From: Eubacteriales bacterium
GTDB taxonomy: Bacteria; Bacillota; Clostridia; Christensenellales; SZUA-584
Direction of reading: 5' to 3'
NCBI GenBank assembly: GCA_028711205.1
Contig: JAQTSP010000045.1
Span: 1 to 13,382, forward strand
Length of the DNA stretch: 13,382 bases
This document shows, piece after piece, positions 1 to 6,190 of this stretch. The position numbers and the translations under genes are program-made. The notes beneath the pieces are model-generated. The model saw only the letters and a list, made by a program, of their open reading frames with translations. It was not told the DNA's origin and searched no databases. The first letter of the stretch is position 1. The number at the start of each line of letters is the position of its first letter.

Positions 1-25
1 AAAAAAACTTCAATTGAGCTCAGCG

Positions 26-58
26 GCATTCTGAGAATGCACTCCATATCCCTGGAGT
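26..58. repeat. Two adjacent small hairpins
   Basis: GCATTC-TGA-GAATGC (26-40) is followed directly by ACTCCA-TATCCC-TGGAGT (41-58). Each has a perfect 6-bp stem. They lie about 100 bases downstream of the AbrB-family gene on the minus strand, and a run of seven T on that strand occurs at 1-7, so they might help end its transcript. The T run is about 18 bases beyond the nearer stem, so this is not a classical terminator. The rest of 1-160 shows no gene I can support. Confidence 0.3.
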
Positions 59-160
59 TATAAATAGCCGTCTTATATGGATTTTTAATGCGTATTATGC
101 GATAAGCTCAGGCGTGGCATTAATAATCGACTGGTCTCTCGGATTAGATAGTTCATATCT

Positions 161-421
161 TTATGATTGATCTTTCCCGTAACGCATCTCATCCACCAGC
201 ACCTGTAAATCTGCATCATCTTTGAGATCCATCGTCTCCGCAACGCCTGAAAATGCTTTTTGTGCTTTGGATATTGCGGAAGCCGAAGCATTTTCTACGA
301 CGATCTCGCCATTTTTGCGCTGTAAAAACAACAGCTTATCGCCTTCTTTTAGTTCCAGTGCGCGGCGAATTTCTGTAGGTATTGTAATCTGTCCAGTTGC
401 AGACACCTTAGCAAGATACAT
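161..421 (-). CDS. AbrB/SpoVT-family DNA-binding protein (antitoxin-like)
   Basis: An 86-residue protein with a swapped-hairpin AbrB DNA-binding domain at residues 1-45: it opens MYLAKVSATGQITIPTEIR, followed by a LELKEGDKLLF stretch typical of the family. The C-terminal half is charged (SKAQKAFSGVAE, then an acidic tail), as in antitoxins of type II modules whose tail binds a toxin. The start at 421 is chosen over an ATG six codons upstream because an AAGGGA ribosome binding site precedes it with 9-base spacing and family members start at this point. No PIN, RelE or MazF toxin follows in the 160 bases left in the window, so it may be an orphan, a chromosomal regulator, or have its partner outside. 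The family call is firm; the antitoxin role is inferred. Confidence 0.85.
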   Translation of the reverse strand: MYLAKVSATGQITIPTEIRRALELKEGDKLLFLQRKNGEIVVENASASAISKAQKAFSGVAETMDLKDDADLQVLVDEMRYGKDQS

Positions 422-561
422 AATTGTCAATCCCTTCATGATGGCAGTATGAATATTATTCTAACGAGCGCCAAAAATCTTTGTACTTATGGGTAAAAAC
501 GATAAAGCTGTATATTTATTAGTGCGTATTCATATAGTAAAAATAGATTTCGGCTCTCGGT

Positions 562-603
562 TCTTAGTACTTGAATCATACTTGAATCAAGGTCTTAGTA
601 CTT
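562..603. repeat. Overlapping short direct repeats (TCTTAGTACTT and ACTTGAATCA)
   Basis: TCTTAGTACTT occurs at 562-572 and 593-603. ACTTGAATCA occurs twice in between (569-578 and 580-589) with an 11-base period. The CTTGAAT word also recurs near both ends of the integrated element (874-907 and 7919-7954), so these could be recombinase-binding words, but here they lie outside the tRNA on its 3' side. The rest of 422-611 is non-coding, and I see no convincing promoter for the AbrB gene in it. Confidence 0.4.
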
Positions 604-611
604 TATGAACA

Positions 612-646
612 AGGCCGATTGCTGGAAACCCAGTAACAATCGGCCT
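612..646 (-). terminator. tRNA-Pro transcript terminator hairpin
   Basis: A perfect 10-bp stem (AGGCCGATTG at 612-621, CAATCGGCCT at 637-646) encloses a 15-base loop that itself contains a CTGG/CCAG stem. On the minus strand it begins two bases after the CCA end of the tRNA and is followed by TTGTTCAT, a modest U-rich tail. Its position fits an intrinsic terminator or 3' processing structure for the tRNA transcript. Confidence 0.7.
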
Positions 647-648
647 AT

Positions 649-725
649 TGGTCTGGGTGACAGGAATTGAACCTGCGACCTCTTGAACCCCATTCAAGCG
701 CGCTACCAAACTGCGCTACACCCAG
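649..725 (-). tRNA. tRNA-Pro(GGG), CCA encoded
   Basis: A 77-nt cloverleaf can be folded by eye on the minus strand: acceptor stem CTGGGTG/CACCCAG, D stem GCGC/GCGC, anticodon stem CTTGA/TCAAG around loop ATGGGGT (anticodon GGG), variable loop AGGTC, T stem GCAGG/CCTGT with one G-T pair, discriminator A, then encoded CCA. The C1-G72 pair and A73 fit bacterial tRNA-Pro. The 5' half (first 39 bases plus one upstream base) is repeated exactly at 767-806 and 8039-8078, so this gene is the attachment site of an integrated element. Its immediate upstream sequence (726-766) has no clear -35 box. The nearest good promoter lies beyond the partial copy, at 812-840. Confidence 0.97.
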
Positions 726-726
726 T
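687..726 (-). repeat. att repeat copy 1, within the intact tRNA-Pro
   Basis: First of three exact 40-bp copies of the tRNA-Pro 5' half, from the anticodon loop to one base upstream of the tRNA 5' end. With copy 3 it shares one further base on the anticodon side (41 bp). It is the left attachment site (attL) if the element recombined at the tRNA itself. Confidence 0.9.
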
Positions 727-766
727 CGTACTAATATTATGTAATTTTATGCATCCGGGTGCTACT

Positions 767-806
767 ACCCCATTCAAGCGCGCTACCAAACTGCGCTACA
801 CCCAGT
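767..806 (-). repeat. att repeat copy 2, partial tRNA-Pro 5' half
   Basis: Exact 40-bp copy of the tRNA-Pro 5' half, 80 bp from copy 1 in the same orientation and separated from it by 40 unrelated bases. It shares two further bases (TA) with copy 3 on the 5' side, giving 42 bp. It stops in the anticodon loop, so it cannot form a tRNA. It lies between the promoter at 812-840 and the intact tRNA and would be transcribed as part of a leader. Confidence 0.9.
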
Positions 807-811
807 TAAAA

Positions 812-840
812 ATACTATATATAGCATTTAAGCTAAGCAA
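812..840 (-). promoter_or_regulatory. Candidate element-borne promoter for tRNA-Pro
   Basis: On the minus strand, TTGCTT (835-840) is spaced 17 bases from TAGTAT (812-817), and the partial tRNA copy begins 6 bases later. Transcription would run through the half-tRNA copy and a 40-base spacer into the intact tRNA. The boxes match sigma70-type consensus moderately. It is the best promoter I can see upstream of the intact gene. Confidence 0.5.
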
Positions 841-873
841 TATAGTACAAGAAGTAGTAAACCTTCTTCAAGT

Positions 874-907
874 GTGCTTGAATATTAATATTCTAACGTA
901 CTTGAAT
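874..907. repeat. Candidate left arm-type recombinase sites
   Basis: GTGCTTGAATAT (874-885) and GTACTTGAAT (898-907) are direct repeats 24 bases apart. The first 12-base word recurs exactly, inverted, at 7943-7954 beside the integrase gene. Short repeated words flanking the core on both element arms are what tyrosine recombinases of this kind commonly bind. No gene is visible in 841-1026. Sequence around 990-1015 (ATTGCAAGTTTAATTG) may belong to the end of the IS30 remnant. Confidence 0.4.
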
Positions 908-1026
908 ACCATTTAGCACAGGCTTTATATTAGCATTTTTAACCCCGTATTGTCAATTAAAAACGGAACTTTTATATCTATTGCAGATTGCAAGTTTAAT
1001 TGCCCACCATATAATACCAGTTACGC

Positions 1027-1197
1027 TCAAGCTGCAAATATCTCATTTGCCGACCTGTATCCAAACATACGTCTTGGGTAATTGTTCATCCAGTGCTCTA
1101 TACGTCTTACATCCGTCTTTGTAAGGTTGCTTATATTTGTTCCCTTGGGAAAAACCAGTAACGGGAAGTTGTTGTCCCATCTCTGATATCTTTGTAA
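1027..1197 (-). pseudogene. IS30-family transposase, C-terminal remnant
   Basis: Only about the last 55 residues survive. They include FPLLVFPKGTNIS, then RRIEHWMNNYPRRMFGYRSANEIFAA and a stop, which matches the conserved end of IS30-type DDE transposases (FPKGTDFS...NNYPRKIFGYKSANE). The catalytic domain is missing. The apparent upstream start (to 1275) lies in the neighbouring palindrome and is not real. The remnant ends where the palindrome at 1198 begins, so a later event removed the rest. It cannot make an active enzyme. Confidence 0.85.
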
Positions 1198-1277
1198 TTG
1201 TGACCTACCCCCAGTTACACTACAATGCTGCGAAAATTCACTTTCAGCATTGTAGTGTAACTGGGGGTAGGTCACAA
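1198..1277. repeat. Perfect 33-bp inverted repeat, MITE-like with IS3-type ends
   Basis: Left arm 1198-1230 and right arm 1245-1277 are exact reverse complements around a 14-base centre. Read inward from TG at 1201, each arm begins TGACCTACCCCCAGTTACAC; the TG start and C-rich block resemble IS3/IS150-family terminal repeats, and the outer ends are TG...CA. This suggests a mini-element (1201-1274) made of two facing IS ends. No clear target duplication flanks it, since the outer TTG/CAA is itself inverted. The symmetry continues outward, with ATCTTTGT at 1188-1195 matching the flank right of 1274 apart from a short interruption. It separates the IS30 tail from the aldose epimerase stub. Confidence 0.75.
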
Positions 1278-1307
1278 AGATTGAGTCAATCTTTGGGGTA
1301 TTTTTTT
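1275..1307 (+). terminator. Hairpin with T run next to the palindrome
   Basis: CAAAGATT (1275-1282) and AATCTTTG (1288-1295) form an 8-bp stem with a 5-base loop, followed by GGGTA and seven T (1301-1307) on the plus strand. The shape is that of a weak intrinsic terminator for rightward transcription, but no plus-strand gene is seen upstream of it. It may instead be the end of an insertion sequence. Confidence 0.4.
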
Positions 1308-1310
1308 AGA

Positions 1311-1395
1311 TCCACCATTTGAGTTTTTTAATGTAAACAGGAATACTTTACGGCTATCCTGGCATTTCCCCAAAGACTTTGCTTTTTATGCTCAT
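1311..1395 (-). pseudogene. Aldose 1-epimerase (mutarotase), N-terminal stub with frameshift
   Basis: An ATG at 1395 follows an AGGAG ribosome binding site and opens MSIKSKVFGEMP. In the next frame the sequence continues DSRKVFLFTLKNSNG, which together match the start of GalM-type aldose 1-epimerases (MSIK..FG..pdg..v.lfTLkN.NGm). One extra base at about 1359 (or a loss of two) shifts the frame, and homology stops near 1317, where unrelated sequence, a hairpin and the palindrome begin. The other roughly 300 residues are gone. It lies 41 bases beyond the alcohol dehydrogenase stop on the same strand, so it was probably the third gene of this sugar operon. Recognition is from memory of the family. 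Confidence 0.75.
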
Positions 1396-1436
1396 TTATT
1401 TGTCTCCTATACAAAAGCATATTGAATACAAAATTT

Positions 1437-2465
1437 TTATGGCTTAAGTACAACCTTAATTAGCCCCTTTTCTCCTTTATGTAAACGATCAAACCAAAGT
1501 TGGCCTTCTTCAAGAGGAGCAACTTTACTTATTAAATCATCGACACTAATTTTTTTATTTGCTAACATGTCAATACATCTATCATATTCTCCTGCTGAGG
1601 CACACGAACCATTTAATGATAGTTCCTTGTTTACTAGAGACTGAAGGGGAATATCTATTGTAGGGGTTACATTTCCAACAAGAGTAATTATCCCACCTTT
1701 TTTAACACAATTAATAGCAGCTTTTACTGTCGATGCTATTCCAACTGCTTCAAATGCGATATCTACTCCTTTTCCACTTGTCAATTCTTTTACTTTTTGT
1801 ACGATGTCCGTTGTAGCATTAATACAATAATCGGCACCAGCTTGTCTTGCCAGTTGTAGTTTTGATTCATCCATATCGGTTACAATAATTTTACCTGCAT
1901 TAGATACTTTTAACAGTTTAAATATCATCATTCCAATTGTTCCAACACCAAAAACTATAACAATATCATTCAATTTTATATTTGTAATATTAACCGAATG
2001 AAACGCTACTGATAAAGGCTCTATCATTGCAGCTTGCTCGAAAGTAACTGAACTAGGGATTTTATACAAAATTTTTGATGGAACCGATACATATTCTCTC
2101 ATCGCACCATCAAGCTTATAATCATCGCAAGAAACGCCATAAAGTATTCTGTTACTGCAGAGATTAGTTTTGCCAATTTTACAAAAAGAACAATGACCAC
2201 AACTAATAGTTGAATCAAAGGTAACTCTATCTCCAATATTCCAGTCAATAACTTTTGCCCCTTTTTTTGCAATCATTCCTGAAGCTTCGTGACCTAGTAT
2301 TAAAGGTGGCTTTCTCCGCCCAGAACTACCATCGTATCCGTGAACATCACTACCACAAATAGCTGCTGCTTTAATATTGACTAATACTTCGTCATCGCTA
2401 ATTTCAGGTTCAGGTAGCTTTACAATTCTAAATTTGTTTGCTTCTTCAAGTAGTAAAGACTTCAT
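1437..2465 (-). CDS. Zinc-dependent medium-chain alcohol/polyol dehydrogenase
   Basis: A full-length 342-residue MDR enzyme of the sorbitol/galactitol-phosphate/threonine dehydrogenase group, which oxidises a secondary alcohol of a sugar or polyol using NAD(P). The catalytic zinc site is visible as Cys37, His59-Glu60 (GHE) and Glu149. The structural zinc loop has Cys89, Cys92, Cys95 and Cys103. The Rossmann fold shows GVGTIG at 173-178, and Asp197 at the end of the next strand suggests NAD preference. The start has a GAGGG ribosome binding site about 7 bases upstream. It begins 24 bases after the isomerase stop and is followed by the aldose epimerase stub, so the three formed a carbohydrate catabolic operon. 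The substrate is not predictable from the sequence. The gene itself appears intact, but its operon has lost its upstream region. Confidence 0.93.
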   Translation of the reverse strand: MKSLLLEEANKFRIVKLPEPEISDDEVLVNIKAAAICGSDVHGYDGSSGRRKPPLILGHEASGMIAKKGAKVIDWNIGDRVTFDSTISCGHCSFCKIGKTNLCSNRILYGVSCDDYKLDGAMREYVSVPSKILYKIPSSVTFEQAAMIEPLSVAFHSVNITNIKLNDIVIVFGVGTIGMMIFKLLKVSNAGKIIVTDMDESKLQLARQAGADYCINATTDIVQKVKELTSGKGVDIAFEAVGIASTVKAAINCVKKGGIITLVGNVTPTIDIPLQSLVNKELSLNGSCASAGEYDRCIDMLANKKISVDDLISKVAPLEEGQLWFDRLHKGEKGLIKVVLKP

Positions 2466-2489
2466 TTCTTTCCCTCACTCAATAAATAT

Positions 2490-3284
2490 TTATACTTCAG
2501 CCCATGTTCTCCTTACATAGGCAAGAGCATTCTTAATAGTTTCTTTGCCGGGCTCTGTGGTTTCTTCCAAGCATAACCACCCACTGAATCCATGTTTCTT
2601 TAACATTCTAAATATTTCTTTATTTGGCGTTATTCCAGTACCAATTGCAACTGGAGAAAATTTGCCATGTTCTTTTATATTTATAATTTTTTGGAGTATA
2701 GTTAAGGGGTCAAGACCATATGCAGAAATATTTCCCGTGTCGAAATTAATTCCAATATTGGTATCCTTTAGTCCTTCAAAGATTTCTAAAAAAATATCAG
2801 GTGGATATGAAAAATCAATATAATGCCATGCACTGGGTTTTGCATGATCTTCATAAACAAGTTGAATATTGAATTTTTCACTAATATGAGATGCCTTTTT
2901 TAAATATTCGGTTGCCCAAAGAACACCTTTTTTTTGCGAAGTTTCTGGATGTGCTTGTCCAGCAAGCACACGTAAATACTTAATATTTAATTCCGAACAT
3001 ATTGCTATATCATGCCTTAAGTATTCTAATTCGCGATCCCTTTGAAGTTTTTTAGGATGCGTAAAGTCAGGATATGTTACTGCCATAATAATATTAATAT
3101 TTTCTTCAACTAACATTTCTTTTATTGATTCTAAGTAAACCGGAGTATGATTATCTAGGAACATCATGCTTATATCAATTCCATCAAGACCTATCTCTTG
3201 CCCCAGTTTTACCCAATCATGTAGAGACATTTTCTTAGAACAGATTGCTTCAAAGCAAGAAAAACTATTGCCTGAATTTATCAA
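2490..3284 (-). CDS. TIM-barrel sugar phosphate isomerase/epimerase, probably 5'-truncated
   Basis: A 264-residue xylose-isomerase-like TIM-barrel protein. It shows SCFEAICSKKMSLHDW near the N-terminus, the LDGIDI strand, Glu145 in VYEDH, Asp182 in NFDTGN and Glu240 in LCLEE, all in places where this family binds its metal. Two features look damaged. The only upstream start is a TTG at 3284 with no ribosome binding site, and an in-frame stop lies a few codons further up, so the native 5' end seems replaced at the junction near 3270. Between residues 200 and 206 the strand that normally carries VHxxD is missing (INIKEHGKFSP), which would remove a metal-binding histidine. It is followed after 24 bases by the dehydrogenase. 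It may be a recent pseudogene; an internal ATG could serve only as a shorter start. Confidence 0.8.
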   Translation of the reverse strand: MINSGNSFSCFEAICSKKMSLHDWVKLGQEIGLDGIDISMMFLDNHTPVYLESIKEMLVEENINIIMAVTYPDFTHPKKLQRDRELEYLRHDIAICSELNIKYLRVLAGQAHPETSQKKGVLWATEYLKKASHISEKFNIQLVYEDHAKPSAWHYIDFSYPPDIFLEIFEGLKDTNIGINFDTGNISAYGLDPLTILQKIINIKEHGKFSPVAIGTGITPNKEIFRMLKKHGFSGWLCLEETTEPGKETIKNALAYVRRTWAEV

Positions 3285-3375
3285 TGATGAATTTCAATAT
3301 GACAAAGATTTTTCATCATTTAAAGAATATATATCCTATTTATTGATTTCTCATAAAATATGTAATAATAATATT

Positions 3376-3630
3376 GAACTGGTAAATAAATCTAATAACG
3401 GACTTGTGTTTTTTTTAGTTAAGTACGGAGCTTTTACAACTTTAATAATTCTTATAGTATTTAATTGTATAGCAACTAGAAATTTTTTCGATATCAATAT
3501 TTGGAACCTTATAACGCAAAGCACGACAACAATGCTTTTATCTCTTGGAATGACAGTTGTTATTGCTACTGGAGGTATTGACCTTTCTGTTGGATCTGTA
3601 ATGGCGTTTTCGGCTATGGTTGCTGCGAAA
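3376..3630 (+). pseudogene. Ribose-type ABC sugar permease, N-terminal fragment
   Basis: About 85 residues match the first part of RbsC-like permeases: a hydrophobic segment (YGAFTTLIILIVFNCIA), then TMLLSLGMTVVIATGGIDLS and VGSVMAFSAMVAAK, where the TGGIDLSVGS block is a family hallmark. The fragment has no good start of its own; a TTG at 3343 is in frame but lacks a ribosome binding site. It continues without a stop into the ATPase remnant near 3631. The remaining membrane segments are missing. It is in opposite orientation to the sugar isomerase and dehydrogenase, so an inversion or patchwork deletion has scrambled a sugar transport and catabolism cluster. The origin of 3270-3375, also open in this frame, is unknown. 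Confidence 0.8.
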
Positions 3631-5446
3631 TTTTCCATCTTTCCTTATTCCGAAAAAATAATAGAAAGATTACTGTCCGATAAAACAAAAATTGAATCAA
3701 TTAATAATCTAATAAAACAATACAGAAGCTCCGAAGTATGCTACGTATTTGATGCAGATTCTCATGGTATTGATTCAATATCATCAGAGAGATGTTTTTG
3801 GATAAAAGGGCAACGTTGCAATTATGATATGCTAATAAAAGCGCTAAGTGACTTTTCGATTTCATTGCAATTAGAAAAGCCGAATAAACCAGATAAATAT
3901 ATTAAGGGTATTTCAATAAAGCCATTTAAAGAAGGTTTTTTATCAGGAAAAGAAGAGCATAAGTATTTTTCTCTAATGTTCTCGGAAGATTTAAATTGTA
4001 TAATAGGAGGTAGAGGAACAGGTAAGAGCACCTTGATTGAGATGTTAATTTTTGTTCTTAGTCAAAATTGTACTCACAGAAACCTGCTCCAATTTATATG
4101 CTTGCATGAGTATATTATGATTTTATACCATTACTTAAATGAAGATTATATTGTTTTTTTTACAGCACCTCCATTTGAATACAATATTTATGATGACATA
4201 ACGGAAAGATTTAAAGATCAAGAGCCTTATCAAAAAAAATCATTTTATGATCCGAAGCAAATAGAAGAATATGTTTTAAAACATTCAATTGACATTTTTA
4301 AAGTTAAAAATGAAAAATTGTATTTATTATCGTTAAAAGAAAAAAGAAAATATTTAAAAGAATTTTTTAATATTGGTTATTCAATAAATAGATTTGTTAG
4401 TATATCCAACAATGGTCAAATTAGTAATTTCATTAATTCAATAATCCTTAAAAATGATGAAATGTATATAAAAACTAATTATGGTCATGTTTCAACTATT
4501 AATGGTTTAAAAAATAAATTAAATGAAATAACTAAAAATCTCGAAACAAGAAAAATTGAGATTGATAAGGTTTTAAATTACTTTAATAAAGCAAATGCAG
4601 GAAAGTTCATTATTAAACATAGAATTGATTTTTATGGATTTTTAAGCGCAAAATCACTATTCAATTATGCTGAAGGATATTTTAAAAATTATAACATTAG
4701 GAACCAAACATTAATAGATTATTTTGAATTAATAGAAAGTGAAATAGGATTACCTTTGTTATTATTAAAAATTTGCAATAATGACATTTCTTTTTTCGTT
4801 GACAAATATCCAATAGGTAAATATACAGAAGAATTGACCCAACCACTCATTGAAAAAGGAATTAACTTAATTAGCGAAAGTAATATTAAAACTTTCTATA
4901 ATTTATTATTTAAACATTTAATCTCAAAAGAAAATATAAGAACATTCAATTTCCATATAAAAGAATTCTTAAGTAATTGTGAAAAATTTGATTTAGAATT
5001 TAACATAAACAATAAGGAATATATTGGATATCAAGAACCAAATTATAAAAGTATATGTAAATTATCTCTTGGTCAAAAAGTAGTTGCTTTATTATCGTTT
5101 ATTCTTAGTTATGGTGAATAAACGATAATAAAGCAACTACATTAATAATTGACCAACCTGAAGATAATTTGGACAATAGTTACATATATAAAAATCTAGT
5201 TAATGACCTGAGACGGGTTAAAGTGAAACGACAAGTAATAATCGCCACACATAGCTCTACAATAATGCAAAAGCTGAGCAAGTGATTGTTTTGGAATCTG
5301 ATGGGAAAAAAGGATGGGTTCAAGATACTGGTTTTCCCACTGAAAAAAAGATCGTAAAACACATATTAAATTATCTTGAAGGTGGAGTCGAATCATTTAA
5401 TCATAAGGCTTTTGTATATAAAGATGTAATTATAACTAAACATTAA
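3631..5446 (+). pseudogene. PHP-linked SMC/ABC-type ATPase (TrlF/Ppl-like), broken
   Basis: The reading begins in frame with the permease fragment. It has the end of a PHP domain (FDADSHGIDSI...CFWIKG, from about 3751), Walker A GGRGTGKST at 4006-4032, a long AT-rich coiled or helical middle, and an ABC-signature-like LSLGQK near 5062-5079. A stop at 5119 interrupts it; the next frame gives LIIDQPED (Walker B, 5142-5165) and IATHSS (switch histidine, 5241-5258). A second shift near 5270 leads into AEQVIVLESDGKKGW and a stop at 5444. All ATPase motifs are therefore present but spread over three frames, and the N-terminal catalytic core of the PHP domain is absent. Family members with a PHP domain and this ATPase have, as I recall, been reported as anti-phage proteins. 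This copy is very probably dead. Confidence 0.8.
5080..5140. repeat. Perfect 25-bp inverted repeat at the ATPase frameshift
   Basis: Left arm 5080-5104 (GTAGTTGCTTTATT...) and right arm 5116-5140 are exact reverse complements around an 11-base loop. The left arm codes for conserved ATPase residues just after LSLGQK. The right arm contains the premature stop (5119-5121) and the frame change. No T run follows, so this is not a terminator. Confidence 0.85.
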
Positions 5447-5596
5447 TATTTACTATCAAAACAAAAGGCAAATGGGACTATTGGTTATATGCTAATAGAG
5501 AGAGAATGAAATTCAAGATTTCAAATAATTCAATGCAGTTTTCAAAGAAAAAAGATTATAGGGGGCCCTTGGTTTTTGCAGCTTATTACCAATTGA

Positions 5597-5935
5597 TTAC
5601 AACACTCTTATTCTATTTTTAGATGCTTCCTTTAACCAATCAGCAAATGTTTCTTTCTCAACAAAATACTGTTTTCCGATTTGTAGGGCGGGGAAATTTT
5701 CGCTTCTAAAAAGCTCGTAAGTTTTATTAAGGCCAAGATTAATCATTTCAGATACAGCTTTTGCACTTAATAAAATCGGCTCTTTAGCCAGTTCAATATT
5801 TTTTATAATCGGGCTAACTTCTTCTTTCAGCACGTTTTTAGATAATCTTTTTAAAAGAACATCTATAAAAGCTTCGGCAAATTTATCTATTTCCTCAGGA
5901 TTATTTGTGATTATAAATTCTTGGGTATTTCTCAT
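5597..5935 (-). CDS. Excisionase-like helix-turn-helix protein
   Basis: A 112-residue protein. Residues 54-102 (ILLSAKAVSEMINLGLNKTY, then LFRSENFPALQIGKQYFVEK and FADWL) form a winged helix-turn-helix of the excisionase/MerR-like type used by many Firmicute elements. The N-terminal 50 residues are helical and unassigned. AAGGAGG lies 9 bases upstream of the ATG. The start is separated from the stop of the XRE gene by one base, so the two are co-transcribed and probably translationally coupled. With the tyrosine recombinase it would direct excision, or act as a DNA-binding accessory protein. No enzymatic domain is seen. The gene looks intact. Confidence 0.8.
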   Translation of the reverse strand: MRNTQEFIITNNPEEIDKFAEAFIDVLLKRLSKNVLKEEVSPIIKNIELAKEPILLSAKAVSEMINLGLNKTYELFRSENFPALQIGKQYFVEKETFADWLKEASKNRIRVL

Positions 5936-5936
5936 A

Positions 5937-6155
5937 TCAACTATCCTCCTTCTGATCTGGTATATATTCCATTATATCAGCGGGCTGGCAATCAAGCGAA
6001 GCACAGATTTTATTAATTATTTCTGTTGTTACAACTTCACCTTTAGATAATTTTGCCAGAGTTGGAGAAGATATATTAGCGAGTTTTATTAATGACGTTT
6101 TCTTTAAGCCTCTTCTATTTAATAAATCCCATAATCTATAATATTCTACCGACAT
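5937..6155 (-). CDS. XRE/Cro-family transcriptional regulator
   Basis: A 72-residue single-domain repressor-type protein. The helix-turn-helix covers residues 20-48 (SLIKLANISSPTLAKLSKGE), followed by the family's INKICASLDCQPADIMEYIP ending. The ATG at 6155 is preferred over a TTG two codons upstream because AGGAGG is spaced 7 bases from it. The gene is first in an operon with the excisionase-like gene and divergent from the small protein at 6298. Two matching palindromes in the intervening region overlap both promoters, so this protein is the natural candidate to bind them and to control itself and the opposite gene. Confidence 0.9.
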   Translation of the reverse strand: MSVEYYRLWDLLNRRGLKKTSLIKLANISSPTLAKLSKGEVVTTEIINKICASLDCQPADIMEYIPDQKEDS

Positions 6156-6168
6156 AAACAATCCTCCT

Positions 6169-6190
6169 AATATTAGTATACACTAATATT
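6169..6190. promoter_or_regulatory. Operator O1, 22-bp palindrome
   Basis: Arms AATATTAGT (6169-6177) and ACTAATATT (6182-6190) are perfect reverse complements around ATAC. The site covers the -10 box and start region of the minus-strand promoter. It matches O2 at 19 of 22 positions when read on the opposite strand. It is probably bound by the XRE protein. Confidence 0.7.

Noticed and set aside
85..291. Minus-strand frame overlapping the AbrB-type gene, as a possible toxin
   Set aside because: Most of it lies within the AbrB frame out of register, and it has no toxin motif.
569..907. CTTGAAT repeats as a possible CRISPR or iteron array
   Set aside because: The words are too short and too irregularly spaced, and there is no leader, cas gene or replication gene.
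683..916. Open frame of 77 codons on the plus strand
   Set aside because: It overlaps the tRNA antisense and both att copies, has no ribosome binding site and resembles no protein.
1198..1275. N-terminal extension of the IS30-type frame (MTYPQLHYNAE...)
   Set aside because: These residues are translated from the palindrome arms, not from transposase sequence.
3166..3284. Plus-strand start of the long chimeric frame
   Set aside because: This part is antisense to the TIM-barrel isomerase, so the frame is open by chance up to the junction near 3270.
5180..5396. Two minus-strand open frames
   Set aside because: They are shadows of the out-of-frame end of the ATPase, which carries the conserved motifs on the other strand.
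5447..5596. Possible C-terminal gene fragment (plus strand, DYRGPLVFAAYYQLI)
   Set aside because: It is short, lacks a start and runs antisense into the excisionase-like gene. I cannot support it as coding.
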